Origin: JAKFDI01 sp044508835
GTDB lineage: Bacteria; Pseudomonadota; Gammaproteobacteria; Burkholderiales; Burkholderiaceae_C
Assembly: GCA_044508835.1 (NCBI GenBank)
Contig: JBIQHD010000057.1
Coordinates: forward strand, 1-12,746
Direction: 5' to 3'
Length of the DNA stretch: 12,746 nt
Shown: one piece after another, positions 5,787 through 12,746 of the stretch
Numbering within the stretch: the first letter of the stretch is position 1
Layout: each line of letters opens with the position of its first letter
Program-made: the position numbers and the translations under genes
The notes under the pieces: model-generated
What the model was told of the DNA's origin: nothing
What the model saw: only the letters and a program-made list of their open reading frames with translations
Database searches by the model: none

Positions 5787-6338
5787 ATGACCTCCCCCGC
5801 CTCCTCCACGCCGCCGGACGCCGCGCCGACCCCCAGCCTGCGCCGCCGCCTGGCGGCCTTCGTCTACGAGGGCGTGCTGCTGTTCGGCGTGGTGATGATC
5901 GCCGGCTACGTGTTCGCTGGGGTGATGCAGCAGCGCCACGCGCTGGCCGACCGCCACCTGCTGCAGGCGGTGATGTTCGCCGTGCTCGGCCTGTACTTCG
6001 TGTGGTTCTGGACCCACGGCGGACAGACGGTGGCGATGAAGGCCTGGCACGTGCGCCTCGTCGACGCGGCCGGCCGGCCGGTGGGCGTGTGGCGTGCGAT
6101 CGCGCGCTACGTGCTGAGCTGGCTGTGGTTCATGCCGGCGCTGCTGTCCATCTATCTCTCGGGGCTTCACGGAAGCGGCGCCGTGTTCGGCCTGATGGCG
6201 GCCGGCGTCGTCGGCTATGCGCTCCTCGCGCTGCTGAACCCGCGCCGCCAGTTCGTGCACGACGTGCTGTGCAACACCCGCCTCATCACCTCGCGACCGC
6301 CGCCCCGCGGCGCGAGGCCCGCATCCTCCGCCTCATGA
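5787..6338 (+). CDS. RDD-family integral membrane protein (183 aa)
   Basis: The RDD family is a widespread set of small inner-membrane proteins, mostly of unknown function; some members have been linked to ion transport. Four hydrophobic segments are visible at about residues 22-46, 58-76, 106-124 and 131-150. The conserved GGQTVAMKAWHVRLVD stretch follows the second segment. Near the C-terminus RRQFVHDVLCNTRLI matches the family's closing HDxxxxT motif. The N-terminal arginine motif is LRRRLAAFVYEG. The C-terminal tail is short, polar and arginine/proline rich. No good ribosome site precedes the ATG. A GATAAT at 5694-5699 is a possible -10, but I found no matching -35. The stop overlaps the next gene's start by 4 bp (ATGA), so the two are probably cotranslated. 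Its substrate is unknown. Confidence 0.88.
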   Translation: MTSPASSTPPDAAPTPSLRRRLAAFVYEGVLLFGVVMIAGYVFAGVMQQRHALADRHLLQAVMFAVLGLYFVWFWTHGGQTVAMKAWHVRLVDAAGRPVGVWRAIARYVLSWLWFMPALLSIYLSGLHGSGAVFGLMAAGVVGYALLALLNPRRQFVHDVLCNTRLITSRPPPRGARPASSAS

Positions 6339-6928
6339 CTCGAGTTCCCCCGATCACCCTTTGCGTCTATTGCGGCTCGCGCCCCGGCGCACAGCCGGCC
6401 TTCGCCGCCGCCGCGCGCGACGTGGGCACCTGGATCGGACGGCACGGCTGGGGCCTGGTCTATGGCGGCGGGCGTGCCGGCCTGATGGGCACGGTGGCCG
6501 ATGCGGCGCTGGCCGCCGGCGCGCGCGTGGTGGGCGTGATCCCGACCACGCTGATGGACAAGGAGCTCGGCCATCCGGGGCTGGCCGAACTGCACGTCGT
6601 CCAGACCATGCACCAGCGCAAGCAGATGATGGCCGAGCGCGCCGATGCGTTCCTTGCGCTGCCGGGCGGCATCGGCACGCTCGAGGAGCTGTTCGAGGTG
6701 TGGACGTGGCGCCAGCTCGGCTACCACGACAAGCCCGTCGGGCTGCTGAACGTGGACGGCTACTACGACGGGCTGCTCGGCTTCATCGACACGATGGCCG
6801 GCCAGGGCTTCGTCACGCCGCCGCAGCGGGAGCTGCTGCAGGCCGATGCGGACATTCCCGGCCTGCTCGCCCGCCTGGGGCGCCTGGCGGTCGCCGCGAC
6901 CGAGCCCGACGACTACCGGCGCATCTGA
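6335..6928 (+). CDS. LOG-family protein, cytokinin riboside 5'-monophosphate phosphoribohydrolase-like (197 aa)
   Basis: LOG-family (TIGR00730) enzymes hydrolyse the N-glycosidic bond of nucleoside 5'-monophosphates, releasing a base and ribose 5-phosphate. In many bacteria the natural substrate is not settled. The Rossmann-like fold begins with ITLCVYCGSRPG at residue 7, and LVYGGGRAGLMG follows at residue 41. The hallmark motif is PGGIGTLEE (residues 110-118), with the catalytic glutamate inside and R95 of MHQRKQMM before it. The length is typical. The start ATG overlaps the stop of the RDD gene, indicating coupled translation. The gene ends 16 nt before the convergent glnB stop, with no terminator between them. 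Confidence 0.93.
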   Translation: MTRVPPITLCVYCGSRPGAQPAFAAAARDVGTWIGRHGWGLVYGGGRAGLMGTVADAALAAGARVVGVIPTTLMDKELGHPGLAELHVVQTMHQRKQMMAERADAFLALPGGIGTLEELFEVWTWRQLGYHDKPVGLLNVDGYYDGLLGFIDTMAGQGFVTPPQRELLQADADIPGLLARLGRLAVAATEPDDYRRI

Positions 6929-6944
6929 GGCGCGGCGCCCAGGC

Positions 6945-7283
6945 TCAGACGGCGTCTTCGTCCGTCTCGCCGGTGCGGATGCGCACCACCTGCTCGATCG
7001 GCAGCACGAAGATCTTGCCGTCGCCGATCTTGCCGGTCTTGGCGGCCTTCACCACCGCGTCGATGCAGCGCTCGACGTCGCTGTCCTTGACGACGACCTC
7101 GATCTTCACCTTCGGCAGGAAGTCGACCACGTACTCGGCGCCGCGATAGAGCTCGGTGTGGCCCTTCTGCCGGCCGAAGCCCTTCACCTCGGTCACGGTC
7201 AGGCCGGTCACGCCGACCTCGGCCAGCGCTTCGCGAACTTCCTCGAGCTTGAAGGGTTTGACGATGGCGGTGATCTGTTTCAT
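6945..7283 (-). CDS. glnB: Nitrogen regulatory protein P-II (112 aa)
   Basis: PII proteins are trimeric sensors of 2-ketoglutarate, ATP/ADP and, through uridylylation, glutamine. They control targets such as glutamine synthetase adenylylation and NtrB. The product starts MKQITAIVKPFKLEEVREAL and is 112 residues, the standard length. The T-loop holds the uridylylation site Tyr51 within ELYRGAEYVVDFLPK. The ATP-binding C-terminal motif TGKIGDGKIFV and the RIRTGE end are intact. It resembles E. coli GlnB more than GlnK, and no amtB lies beside it, so glnB is the better name. The start at 7283 is set by GAGGAG 6 nt upstream; a longer in-frame extension to 7388 lacks support. It is a single-gene unit, divergent from the COG3146 gene. 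Confidence 0.97.
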   Translation of the reverse strand: MKQITAIVKPFKLEEVREALAEVGVTGLTVTEVKGFGRQKGHTELYRGAEYVVDFLPKVKIEVVVKDSDVERCIDAVVKAAKTGKIGDGKIFVLPIEQVVRIRTGETDEDAV

Positions 7284-7360
7284 GGCGGCTCCTCGCAGCG
7301 ACGTATCGGCCGAGTTTACTTGCGCACTCCCCGGCGCCGCGCCGGCCGGGAAGGTCGCCC

Positions 7361-7366
7361 TAAGAT
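7361..7366 (+). promoter_or_regulatory. Possible -10 element of the COG3146 gene
   Basis: TAAGAT lies 9 nt before the ATG at 7376 and has one mismatch to TATAAT. No Shine-Dalgarno sequence lies between them, so the transcript may be leaderless. No -35 is visible at proper spacing. Confidence 0.3.
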
Positions 7367-7375
7367 CGATGGCCG

Positions 7376-8563
7376 ATGCCCAGAACACCTTTCGACGCGC
7401 CGCCGGCGCCCGGCCTTCCCGTGCGGGTGCGCCTGGTCGACGCGCCGGGCACGATCGACGCCGCCCGCTGGAACGAACTGCTCGACGCCGCCGGCGAGGC
7501 CACGCCGTTCATGCGCCACGAGTACCTGCTCGCGCTGCACGAATCGGGCAGCGCCGCGGCGCCCACCGGCTGGACGGCGCAGTTCCTGGTGGCCGAGGCG
7601 GGCGATGCGCTCGTCGCCGCCTGCCCGCTCTACCTCAAGACGCATTCCTACGGGGAGTACGTCTTCGACTGGGCCTGGGCCGACGCCTACCAGCGCAGCG
7701 GCCTCGACTACTACCCGAAGCTGCTCGTCGCCGTGCCGTTCACGCCGGTGCCCGGCACGCGCCTGCTGGCGCGCGACGACGACGCGCGGCGCCTGCTGCT
7801 GCGGGCGCTGGCGCAGGTGGCGCAGGACAACGCCCTGTCGTCGGCCCACCTGCTGTTCCTGACCGACGCCGAGGCGCGCATCGCCGGCGCCGAGGGCTGG
7901 CTGCTGCGCCACGCGGTGCAGTTCCACTGGGAGAACCGCGCCGAGCCCTACGCCGACTTCGCCGAGTTCGCCGCCGGGCTGCAGCGCGAGAAGCGCAAGA
8001 AGATCGCCCAGGAGCGCCGCCGCGTGGCGGACGCCGGCGTCACGTTCCGGGTGCTCGAGGGCGCGGCGATCGACGCCGAGGCCTGGGACTTCTTCCACCG
8101 CTGCTACGCCCTCACCTACCGCGCCCACCACTCGGCGCCCTACCTCACGCGCGACTTCTTCGCCCGCATGGCCCGGACCATGGCCGCGAACTGGGTGCTG
8201 TTCATCGCCGAGCGCGGCGGCGAGCGCATCGCGGCCTCGCTGGTGGCGGTCGATCCGGCGCGGCGGGTGGCCTACGGCCGCTACTGGGGCGCCGTGGAGC
8301 ACGTGCCGCTGCTGCACTTCGAGGCCTGCTACTACCAGCCGCTGGCCTGGTGCATCGCCCGGCGCTACCGGCGCTTCGAGGGCGGCGCGCAGGGCGAGCA
8401 CAAGATGGCACGCGGCCTGCTGCCGGTGCGCACGAACTCGGCGCACTGGCTCGCGCATCCGCGCTTCGCCACCGCCGTGGCCGACTTCCTCGAACGCGAG
8501 GGCGCCGGCCTCGACGCCTACGTGGACGAACTGCGCGAGCGCAACCCGTTCAAGGCGTCTTGA
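7376..8563 (+). CDS. GNAT/FemAB-like protein of the COG3146 (DUF482) family (395 aa)
   Basis: This family is annotated as GNAT-superfamily or 'peptidogalycan biosynthesis' proteins; the substrate is not established, so I leave it as a putative acyl- or aminoacyl-transferase. Family hallmarks are CPLYLKTHSYGEYVFDWAWA (about residue 83), LQREKRKKIAQERRRVADAG (about 202) and FEGGAQGEHKMARGLLPVRT (about 341). The length (395 aa) is normal and no signal peptide or membrane helix is seen, so it is probably cytoplasmic. The tandem arrangement of two GNAT-like halves, known in FemAB proteins, is plausible but not demonstrable by eye. The 92-nt gap to glnB is a shared divergent promoter region. The last 14 bp overlap the 3' end of the convergent M16 peptidase gene. 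Confidence 0.88.
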   Translation: MPRTPFDAPPAPGLPVRVRLVDAPGTIDAARWNELLDAAGEATPFMRHEYLLALHESGSAAAPTGWTAQFLVAEAGDALVAACPLYLKTHSYGEYVFDWAWADAYQRSGLDYYPKLLVAVPFTPVPGTRLLARDDDARRLLLRALAQVAQDNALSSAHLLFLTDAEARIAGAEGWLLRHAVQFHWENRAEPYADFAEFAAGLQREKRKKIAQERRRVADAGVTFRVLEGAAIDAEAWDFFHRCYALTYRAHHSAPYLTRDFFARMARTMAANWVLFIAERGGERIAASLVAVDPARRVAYGRYWGAVEHVPLLHFEACYYQPLAWCIARRYRRFEGGAQGEHKMARGLLPVRTNSAHWLAHPRFATAVADFLEREGAGLDAYVDELRERNPFKAS

Positions 8564-11276
8564 AGTCGCCGGCCAGGCCGAAGACGAAACGCCCGGGCTC
8601 CAGGTACTTGCGCAGCGCGGCGTTGGCCTGGGCCGGCGTCACCGCCGCGATGGCCTCGTCCACCCGCTGCTCGAAGCCGAAGTCGCGGTCGAGGTACAGG
8701 TGCGACGACAGCGTGCCCGCGAGCCGCTCGTCCTGCGCGCGGCCGAGGCGCCGGAAGCCGAGCAGCGCCTGCTTGGCGTTCGCCACCTCCTGCTCGGTGA
8801 AGCCATCCTTCAGGGCCAGCGCGACTTCCTCGCGGAAGGCCTGCTCGACCTTGTCGCGGTTCTGCGGCGCATAGATGGCGGTGGCGGCCCACAGCGAATT
8901 CGCCTCGAAGGGGTTCCAGTCGACGGACGACCAGGTGCCGTACGACAGCCCGTCGCGCTCGCGGATGCGCCGCCACAGGCGCGAGTCGCCGCCGGAGCCG
9001 AGCATGAAGTTGGCGAGGGTGAAGGCCGCGTAGTCGGCATCGGTGTCCTTGAGCGGCACGTGCAGCTGCACGCCCAGCACCGCGTTCTGCTTGTCGGGCG
9101 TGCGCACCGACAGGCGCGCCGCATCGGGCGCGAAGAAGGGCCGCGGCACGCGCGCGTACGGGCTCGGGCTCTTCCAGTCGCCGAAGGCGGCCTCCAGCGC
9201 CTGGCGCACGGCGGCGGCGTCGAAGTCGCCCACCGCGGCGAACTGGGCATGGCTCGCGCCGTAGAAGCGGCGGTGGTAGTCGGCCACCTGCGCGGGCGTC
9301 ACCGCGCGCACGTCGGCGACGATCTCGTCGAAGGTGCGCGCATGGCGCACATCGCCGCGCGGATAGGGGTTGCCGTGGCGCAGCAGCGCGTTCTGCACGA
9401 TGGCCTGCGGCTCGTCGCGCTGCTGCTCGATGGCCGTCAGCGTCTGCTGGCTCACCTCGTCCATCGCGGCCTGCGCGAAGGCCGGCTCGCGGGCCATGCG
9501 GCCCACCAGCGCGATGGCCTCGGCGATGTGCTCGCGCCGCGAGACGATGCCGAAGCTCACGCTGCCCGGCCCGTCGGCGACGGAGACCTCGGTGCGCAGC
9601 GCGTCGAGGCGGTCCTGGATCTGCTGGCGGCTCAGGGTGGCGGTGCCCTTGTCGAGCAGCTTCGCCACCATCGCGCCGACCGAGGTCTGGCCGGCAAGCG
9701 ACTTCTCGTCGCCGAAGCGCAGCGTGAGCGTGGCGCGCACCGACTGGCCGCGCGTCGGCTTGGACAGCAGCGCCGCCTCCAGGCCGCTGGGCAGCGTGAA
9801 GCGCCGGGTGCTCGCCTCGACGTGCGCCGGCGAGGTGTCGAACGCCTCGATCGCGTCGGCGCCGGCCTTGGGCACGAAGGTCTTCATCTGCTCGGCCACG
9901 TCGACGAACGCGGGCGCCGGCGCGCGCACCGGGCTGGCGGTGGGCAGGTAGGTACCGAGCGTGCGGTTGGAGCGCAGCAGCCGCTCGGTCGCCACGCGCT
10001 GCACGTCGGCGAGCGTCAGCGCCTGCACGCGGTCGCGCAGCAGGAAGAACAGCCGCCAGTCGCCCTGGGCGATCGAATCGGACAGGGCCACGCCGATGGC
10101 CTCGGGGTTCGTGAACTGCTGGTCCCAGGCCTTGAGCCACTGCGTCTTGGCGCGGTCGAGCTCCTCCTGCGTGACCGGCGATTCGGCGAAGCCTTCGAGC
10201 ACCGCCAGCAGGGCGTCGCGGGCCTTGTCAACGTCCTGCCCCGGCGCGAGGTCGGCGCCGAAGAGGCCGAAGCCCGGTTCGGCCAGCCCCAGCGGCTCGG
10301 CGAAGACGCTCGAGGCCAGGTGGGTCTCGACCAGCCGCTTGTGCAGCCGCCCCGACGGCACGTTGCCGAGGATCAGCCCCAGCGCCTCGGCCGCGGCGAA
10401 GTCGGGGTGCGCCGCCGGCGGCAGGTGGTAGGCGGCCATCAGCATCGGCGTGCCGCCCACGCGGCGCAGCGTCATGCTGCGCTCGCCGCCCTGCACCGGG
10501 TCGAGGGTGTAGAAGCGCGGCAGCTCGCGCGTCGGCCTGGGGATCCGGCCGAAGCTCGCGCCGACCCATTCGAGCACCTGCGCCGGGTCGAACTTGCCCG
10601 AGATGACCAGCGTCGCGTTGTCGGGCTGGTAGTACAGCCGGTAGAAGGCCTGCAGCCGCCCGATGTCGACGTTCTCCACGTCGCTGCGCGCGCCGATGGT
10701 CGACTTGCCGTAGTTGTGCCAGTCGTACATCGCGGCCACGGTCTTCTGGAACAGGATGCGCCCGGGCTTGTTCTCGCCCATCTCCATCTCGTTGCGCACC
10801 ACCGTCATCTCGGTGTCCAGGTCCTTGCGGGCGATGAAGCTGTTCACCATCGCGTCGGCCTGCCAGTCGAGGTACCACTTCAGGTTGTCGGGGTTGGCGG
10901 CGAAGCTCGCGAAGTAGTTGGTGCGGTCCAGCCAGGTCGTGCCGTTGGCGCGCAGCCCGCGCTTGGTGAACTCGGCCCACACCTCGGGGTGCGTGGGCGT
11001 GCCCTTGAACAGCAGGTGCTCCAGCAGGTGCGCCATGCCGGTCTCGCCGTAGTTCTCGTGGCGCGAGCCGACGCGGTAGGTGACGTTGACCGTCGTCGTG
11101 GGCTTGGAGGCATCGGGCACCAGCAGCACCTGCAGGCCGTTGTCCAGCCGGTACTCGTGGATGCCCTCGACCGAATGCACCGGCTTCGCGGGCGGGGCGT
11201 GCACGGGGGTCGAGGCACAGCCGGCGAAGGCCAGCGTCGAGGCGATCAGGCAGGAACTCAGCAGGCGAAGCAGCAT
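8550..11276 (-). CDS. M16-family zinc metallopeptidase, two-domain lipoprotein (908 aa)
   Basis: M16 (pitrilysin/insulinase) peptidases cleave peptides inside a closed clamshell of two homologous halves. The N-terminus (MLLRLLSSCLIASTLAFAGC) is a signal peptide ending in a lipobox-like FAGC, so Cys20 is probably lipidated and the enzyme envelope-anchored. The Phe at -3 is a little unusual. The active half has the inverted zinc motif H83-L-L-E86-H87 in GMAHLLEHLLFKGTP. The third ligand E163 in RNEMEMGEN lies exactly 76 residues after H87, within family spacing. The second half (from about residue 480) starts with RRFTLPSGLEAALLSKPTRG, and the zinc-motif position reads GAMVAKLLDKGT, so it is the inactive partner domain. 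Both halves are in one chain, where many relatives have two separate genes of about 450 residues. A terminator separates it from ppa upstream. The target is unknown. Confidence 0.93.
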   Translation of the reverse strand: MLLRLLSSCLIASTLAFAGCASTPVHAPPAKPVHSVEGIHEYRLDNGLQVLLVPDASKPTTTVNVTYRVGSRHENYGETGMAHLLEHLLFKGTPTHPEVWAEFTKRGLRANGTTWLDRTNYFASFAANPDNLKWYLDWQADAMVNSFIARKDLDTEMTVVRNEMEMGENKPGRILFQKTVAAMYDWHNYGKSTIGARSDVENVDIGRLQAFYRLYYQPDNATLVISGKFDPAQVLEWVGASFGRIPRPTRELPRFYTLDPVQGGERSMTLRRVGGTPMLMAAYHLPPAAHPDFAAAEALGLILGNVPSGRLHKRLVETHLASSVFAEPLGLAEPGFGLFGADLAPGQDVDKARDALLAVLEGFAESPVTQEELDRAKTQWLKAWDQQFTNPEAIGVALSDSIAQGDWRLFFLLRDRVQALTLADVQRVATERLLRSNRTLGTYLPTASPVRAPAPAFVDVAEQMKTFVPKAGADAIEAFDTSPAHVEASTRRFTLPSGLEAALLSKPTRGQSVRATLTLRFGDEKSLAGQTSVGAMVAKLLDKGTATLSRQQIQDRLDALRTEVSVADGPGSVSFGIVSRREHIAEAIALVGRMAREPAFAQAAMDEVSQQTLTAIEQQRDEPQAIVQNALLRHGNPYPRGDVRHARTFDEIVADVRAVTPAQVADYHRRFYGASHAQFAAVGDFDAAAVRQALEAAFGDWKSPSPYARVPRPFFAPDAARLSVRTPDKQNAVLGVQLHVPLKDTDADYAAFTLANFMLGSGGDSRLWRRIRERDGLSYGTWSSVDWNPFEANSLWAATAIYAPQNRDKVEQAFREEVALALKDGFTEQEVANAKQALLGFRRLGRAQDERLAGTLSSHLYLDRDFGFEQRVDEAIAAVTPAQANAALRKYLEPGRFVFGLAGDFKTP

Positions 11277-11356
11277 GGCGTGACCGGTAGCGTGGCAGTG
11301 GCGCGGCCAGTGTAGAGGCGGCCGCGAGGCCGGAGGTTCAATCGGACGCCCCAACG

Positions 11357-11380
11357 AAAACGGGGAGCCGAAGCTCCCCG
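11357..11380 (-). terminator. Intrinsic terminator after ppa
   Basis: CGGGGAGC (11380-11373) and GCTCCCCG (11368-11361) form a perfect 8-bp stem closed by a TTCG tetraloop, followed by TTTTCGTT on the minus strand. It lies 18 nt past the ppa stop and about 80 nt before the M16 peptidase gene. It should make ppa a single-gene transcript. Confidence 0.92.
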
Positions 11381-11398
11381 CGCATGCCGCCGCGCCGC

Positions 11399-11935
11399 TC
11401 AGGCGTGCTTGCGGGTCCAGTTCTCCATGCCCGACCTGACCTCGTCGCGCGCCGCCTGCGGGCCTTCCCAGCCGAGGACCTTCACCCACTTGCCCTGCTC
11501 CAGGTCCTTGTAGTGCTCGAAGAAGTGCTGGATCTGGTTGAGGCGCAGCACGTTCATGTCCTCGGGCTTCTGCCAGTGCGTGTAGATCGGCAGGATCTTG
11601 TCGACGGGCACGGCCAGCAGCTTGTTGTCGCCGCCGGCCTCGTCGTCCATCTTGAGCACGCCGATCGGGCGGCAGGTCACCACCACGCCGGGGATGAGCG
11701 GATACGGCGTGATGACCAGCACGTCGACCGGGTCGCCGTCGTCGGCGAGCGTCTTCGGGATGTAGCCGTAGTTGCACGGGTAGTGCATCGCCGAGCCCAT
11801 GAAGCGGTCGACGAAGATGGCGCCGCTGTCCTCGTCGACCTCGTACTTGATCGGGTCAGCGTTCATCGGAATCTCGACGATGACGTTGAATTCGTCGGGC
11901 GCCGAGGCGCCGGGGGTCACGTTGTGCAGGCTCAT
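11399..11935 (-). CDS. ppa: Soluble inorganic pyrophosphatase, family I (178 aa)
   Basis: Ppa hydrolyses cytoplasmic pyrophosphate to two phosphates with Mg2+, pulling biosynthetic reactions forward. The family I signature DDGDPVDVLV is complete, with the metal-binding aspartates D66, D68 and D71. Other active-site stretches are VIVEIPMNADPIKYE (near residue 18), FVDRF, HYPCNYGYIP and VDKILPIYTHW. At 178 residues it is close to the E. coli hexameric enzyme (175). The start at 11935 (MSLHNVTPGA) fits the family; upstream in-frame ATGs give an arginine-rich extension with no support. No Shine-Dalgarno is seen. It is divergent from hppA, an unrelated membrane pyrophosphatase, across a 216-nt gap. 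Confidence 0.97.
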   Translation of the reverse strand: MSLHNVTPGASAPDEFNVIVEIPMNADPIKYEVDEDSGAIFVDRFMGSAMHYPCNYGYIPKTLADDGDPVDVLVITPYPLIPGVVVTCRPIGVLKMDDEAGGDNKLLAVPVDKILPIYTHWQKPEDMNVLRLNQIQHFFEHYKDLEQGKWVKVLGWEGPQAARDEVRSGMENWTRKHA

Positions 11936-11944
11936 GGTCAGCGG

Positions 11945-11967
11945 ATTCGGGGGAAACCCGAATTCTA
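11945..11967 (-). promoter_or_regulatory. ppa -10 element overlapping a perfect inverted repeat
   Basis: TAGAAT (11967-11962, one mismatch to TATAAT) lies about 26 nt before the ppa start. ATTCGGG (11963-11957) and CCCGAAT (11951-11945) form a perfect 7-bp inverted repeat with a 5-nt spacer that touches the -10. It could be an operator, or a hairpin at the start of the ppa transcript. No -35 is obvious. Confidence 0.4.
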
Positions 11968-12029
11968 GCGAGCGGCCCTCCGGCGCCGGCCGCATCCAGG
12001 GCTGCCGCACGCCGCGCCCGGAGGCTTCA

Positions 12030-12058
12030 TTGCCTTGCCACGCCCCATCCCGTAGCAT
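12030..12058 (+). promoter_or_regulatory. Possible sigma-70-type promoter of hppA
   Basis: TTGCCT (12030-12035) and TAGCAT (12053-12058) are separated by 17 nt; each matches the consensus at four of six positions. The start site would be near 12065, giving a leader of about 87 nt. The match is modest, so this is tentative. Confidence 0.3.
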
Positions 12059-12151
12059 GCCGCTCGCCGATTCGAGCCCCCATCAGAGCGGCAAGGAGCG
12101 GGCGCCCCAGTCGGTACACCCCGGTTCCCGTAACGAGGAAGGAGACTTTTG

Positions 12152-12746
12152 ATGTCGACCACTGTGGCGCTCTACGTAGCGCTGGCCTGCGGCTTGGCCG
12201 CAGTCATCTACGGCTTCGTGCAGCGAAGCTGGATCCTCCGGCAGAGCGCCGGCAACGCGCGCATGCAGGAGATCGCGAGCGCGATCCAGCAAGGCGCCGC
12301 GGCGTATCTCGCGCGGCAGTACCGCACCATCGCCATCGTGGGCGTGGTGCTGGCGATCCTGATCGGCTTCTTCCTCGACGTCACCACCGCCGCCGGCTTC
12401 GTGCTCGGCGCCGTGCTCTCCGGCGCCTGCGGCTTCATCGGCATGAACGTCTCGGTGCGCGCCAACGTGCGCACCGCGCAGGCCGCCACGCAGGGCATGG
12501 CCCCGGCGCTCGACGTCGCGTTCAAGGGCGGCGCCATCACCGGCATGCTGGTGGTCGGCCTCGGCCTGCTGGGCGTGGGCCTCTTCTTCTGGTACCTCAC
12601 CGCCGGCGCCGCGCCCGACGCCGGCCTGTCGGCGGTGCTCAAGCCGCTGCTCGGCCTGGCCTTCGGCTCGTCGCTCATCTCCATCTTCGCCCGGCTGGGC
12701 GGCGGCATCTTCACCAAGGGCGCCGACGTGGGCGCCGACCTGGTGG
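12152..12746 (+). CDS. hppA: Membrane-bound proton-pumping pyrophosphatase, N-terminal 198 residues (cut by window edge)
   Basis: HppA couples pyrophosphate hydrolysis to pumping H+ (or Na+ in some members) across the membrane. The ATG follows AGGAAGGAG with 7-nt spacing, a strong ribosome site. The visible part has a first helix (about residues 3-22) and QEIASAIQQGAAAYLARQY. Further helices lie at about 58-76, 82-101, 128-149 and 160-180. The typical RLGGGIFTKGADVGADLV follows at the very end, the start of the pyrophosphate-binding DVGADLVGKVE signature, which the edge cuts. The N-terminus looks like the bacterial K+-independent H+-PPase branch, but the deciding residues are outside the window. 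Full-length relatives have about 670-720 residues. It is divergently paired with ppa. Confidence 0.95.
   Translation, partial: MSTTVALYVALACGLAAVIYGFVQRSWILRQSAGNARMQEIASAIQQGAAAYLARQYRTIAIVGVVLAILIGFFLDVTTAAGFVLGAVLSGACGFIGMNVSVRANVRTAQAATQGMAPALDVAFKGGAITGMLVVGLGLLGVGLFFWYLTAGAAPDAGLSAVLKPLLGLAFGSSLISIFARLGGGIFTKGADVGADLV

Noticed and set aside
3889..5790. Long plus-strand reading frame opposite ilvB (633 codons)
   Set aside because: It is antisense to a certain gene, its composition is His/Arg/Val/Asp-rich as expected of GC-rich shadow frames, and it has no recognisable motif.
6929..6944. Terminator between the convergent LOG gene and glnB
   Set aside because: The 16-nt gap has no hairpin with a U tract on either strand.
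7284..7388. N-terminal extension of glnB to 7388
   Set aside because: PII proteins start at MK and have 112 residues, and GAGGAG sits just before the ATG at 7283. The extension also overlaps the divergent gene's start.
8700..11315. Long plus-strand reading frame opposite the M16 peptidase gene (871 codons)
   Set aside because: It is a shadow frame of a well-supported peptidase, with low-complexity Arg/Gly/His content and no ribosome site or domain.
8550..11777. Extension of the M16 peptidase frame upstream to 11777
   Set aside because: The added part is an out-of-frame reading of ppa and crosses its terminator. The signal peptide start at 11276 is clear.
1..12746. CRISPR arrays, insertion sequences, tRNA or rRNA genes, prophage or defence genes
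   Set aside because: I found no regularly spaced repeats, terminal inverted repeats, transposase motifs or cloverleaf sequences. All coding sequence is accounted for by housekeeping genes.

Overview
The window is GC-rich chromosomal DNA that looks like a betaproteobacterium of the order Burkholderiales. The grounds are the gene order ilvB-ilvH-ilvC-pssA-leuA, the 338-residue class I IlvC, the style of the IlvB sequence, and the mix of glnB, LOG, COG3146 and hppA genes. The genus cannot be fixed from the sequence alone. I see no mobile element, tRNA, rRNA, CRISPR array or plasmid feature; this is core metabolic DNA.

Minus strand, 1-5526: a branched-chain amino acid block, transcribed right to left. 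ilvB (acetolactate synthase large subunit), ilvH (regulatory subunit) and ilvC (ketol-acid reductoisomerase) are followed by an intrinsic terminator. Next come pssA (phosphatidylserine synthase) and then leuA (2-isopropylmalate synthase, cut by the left window edge). IlvBH and IlvC carry out the shared first steps of valine, isoleucine and leucine synthesis, and LeuA commits 2-ketoisovalerate to leucine.

The most interesting content is non-coding. leuA has a short leader gene encoding a 19-residue peptide with five consecutive leucines, followed by a Rho-independent terminator, a candidate antiterminator and a second 10-bp alternative pairing: a leucine attenuator. The ilvB leader has its own terminator but no visible leader peptide. 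The 164-nt ilvB-ilvH gap holds a chain of hairpins, two of which carry the same loop motif. The leuA and ilvB promoters share an extended -10 motif.

Plus strand, 5787-6928: an RDD-family membrane protein gene overlaps a LOG-family (cytokinin riboside 5'-phosphate phosphoribohydrolase-like) gene by 4 bp. Convergent to it is glnB (PII nitrogen signal protein, minus strand), and divergent from glnB is a COG3146 GNAT-like gene (plus strand). The GNAT-like gene overlaps tail to tail with a large minus-strand M16 metallopeptidase lipoprotein gene.

Right end: ppa (soluble inorganic pyrophosphatase, minus strand, with a strong terminator) is divergent from hppA (membrane pyrophosphate-driven ion pump, plus strand, cut by the right edge). 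This places two unrelated pyrophosphate-hydrolysing enzymes head to head.
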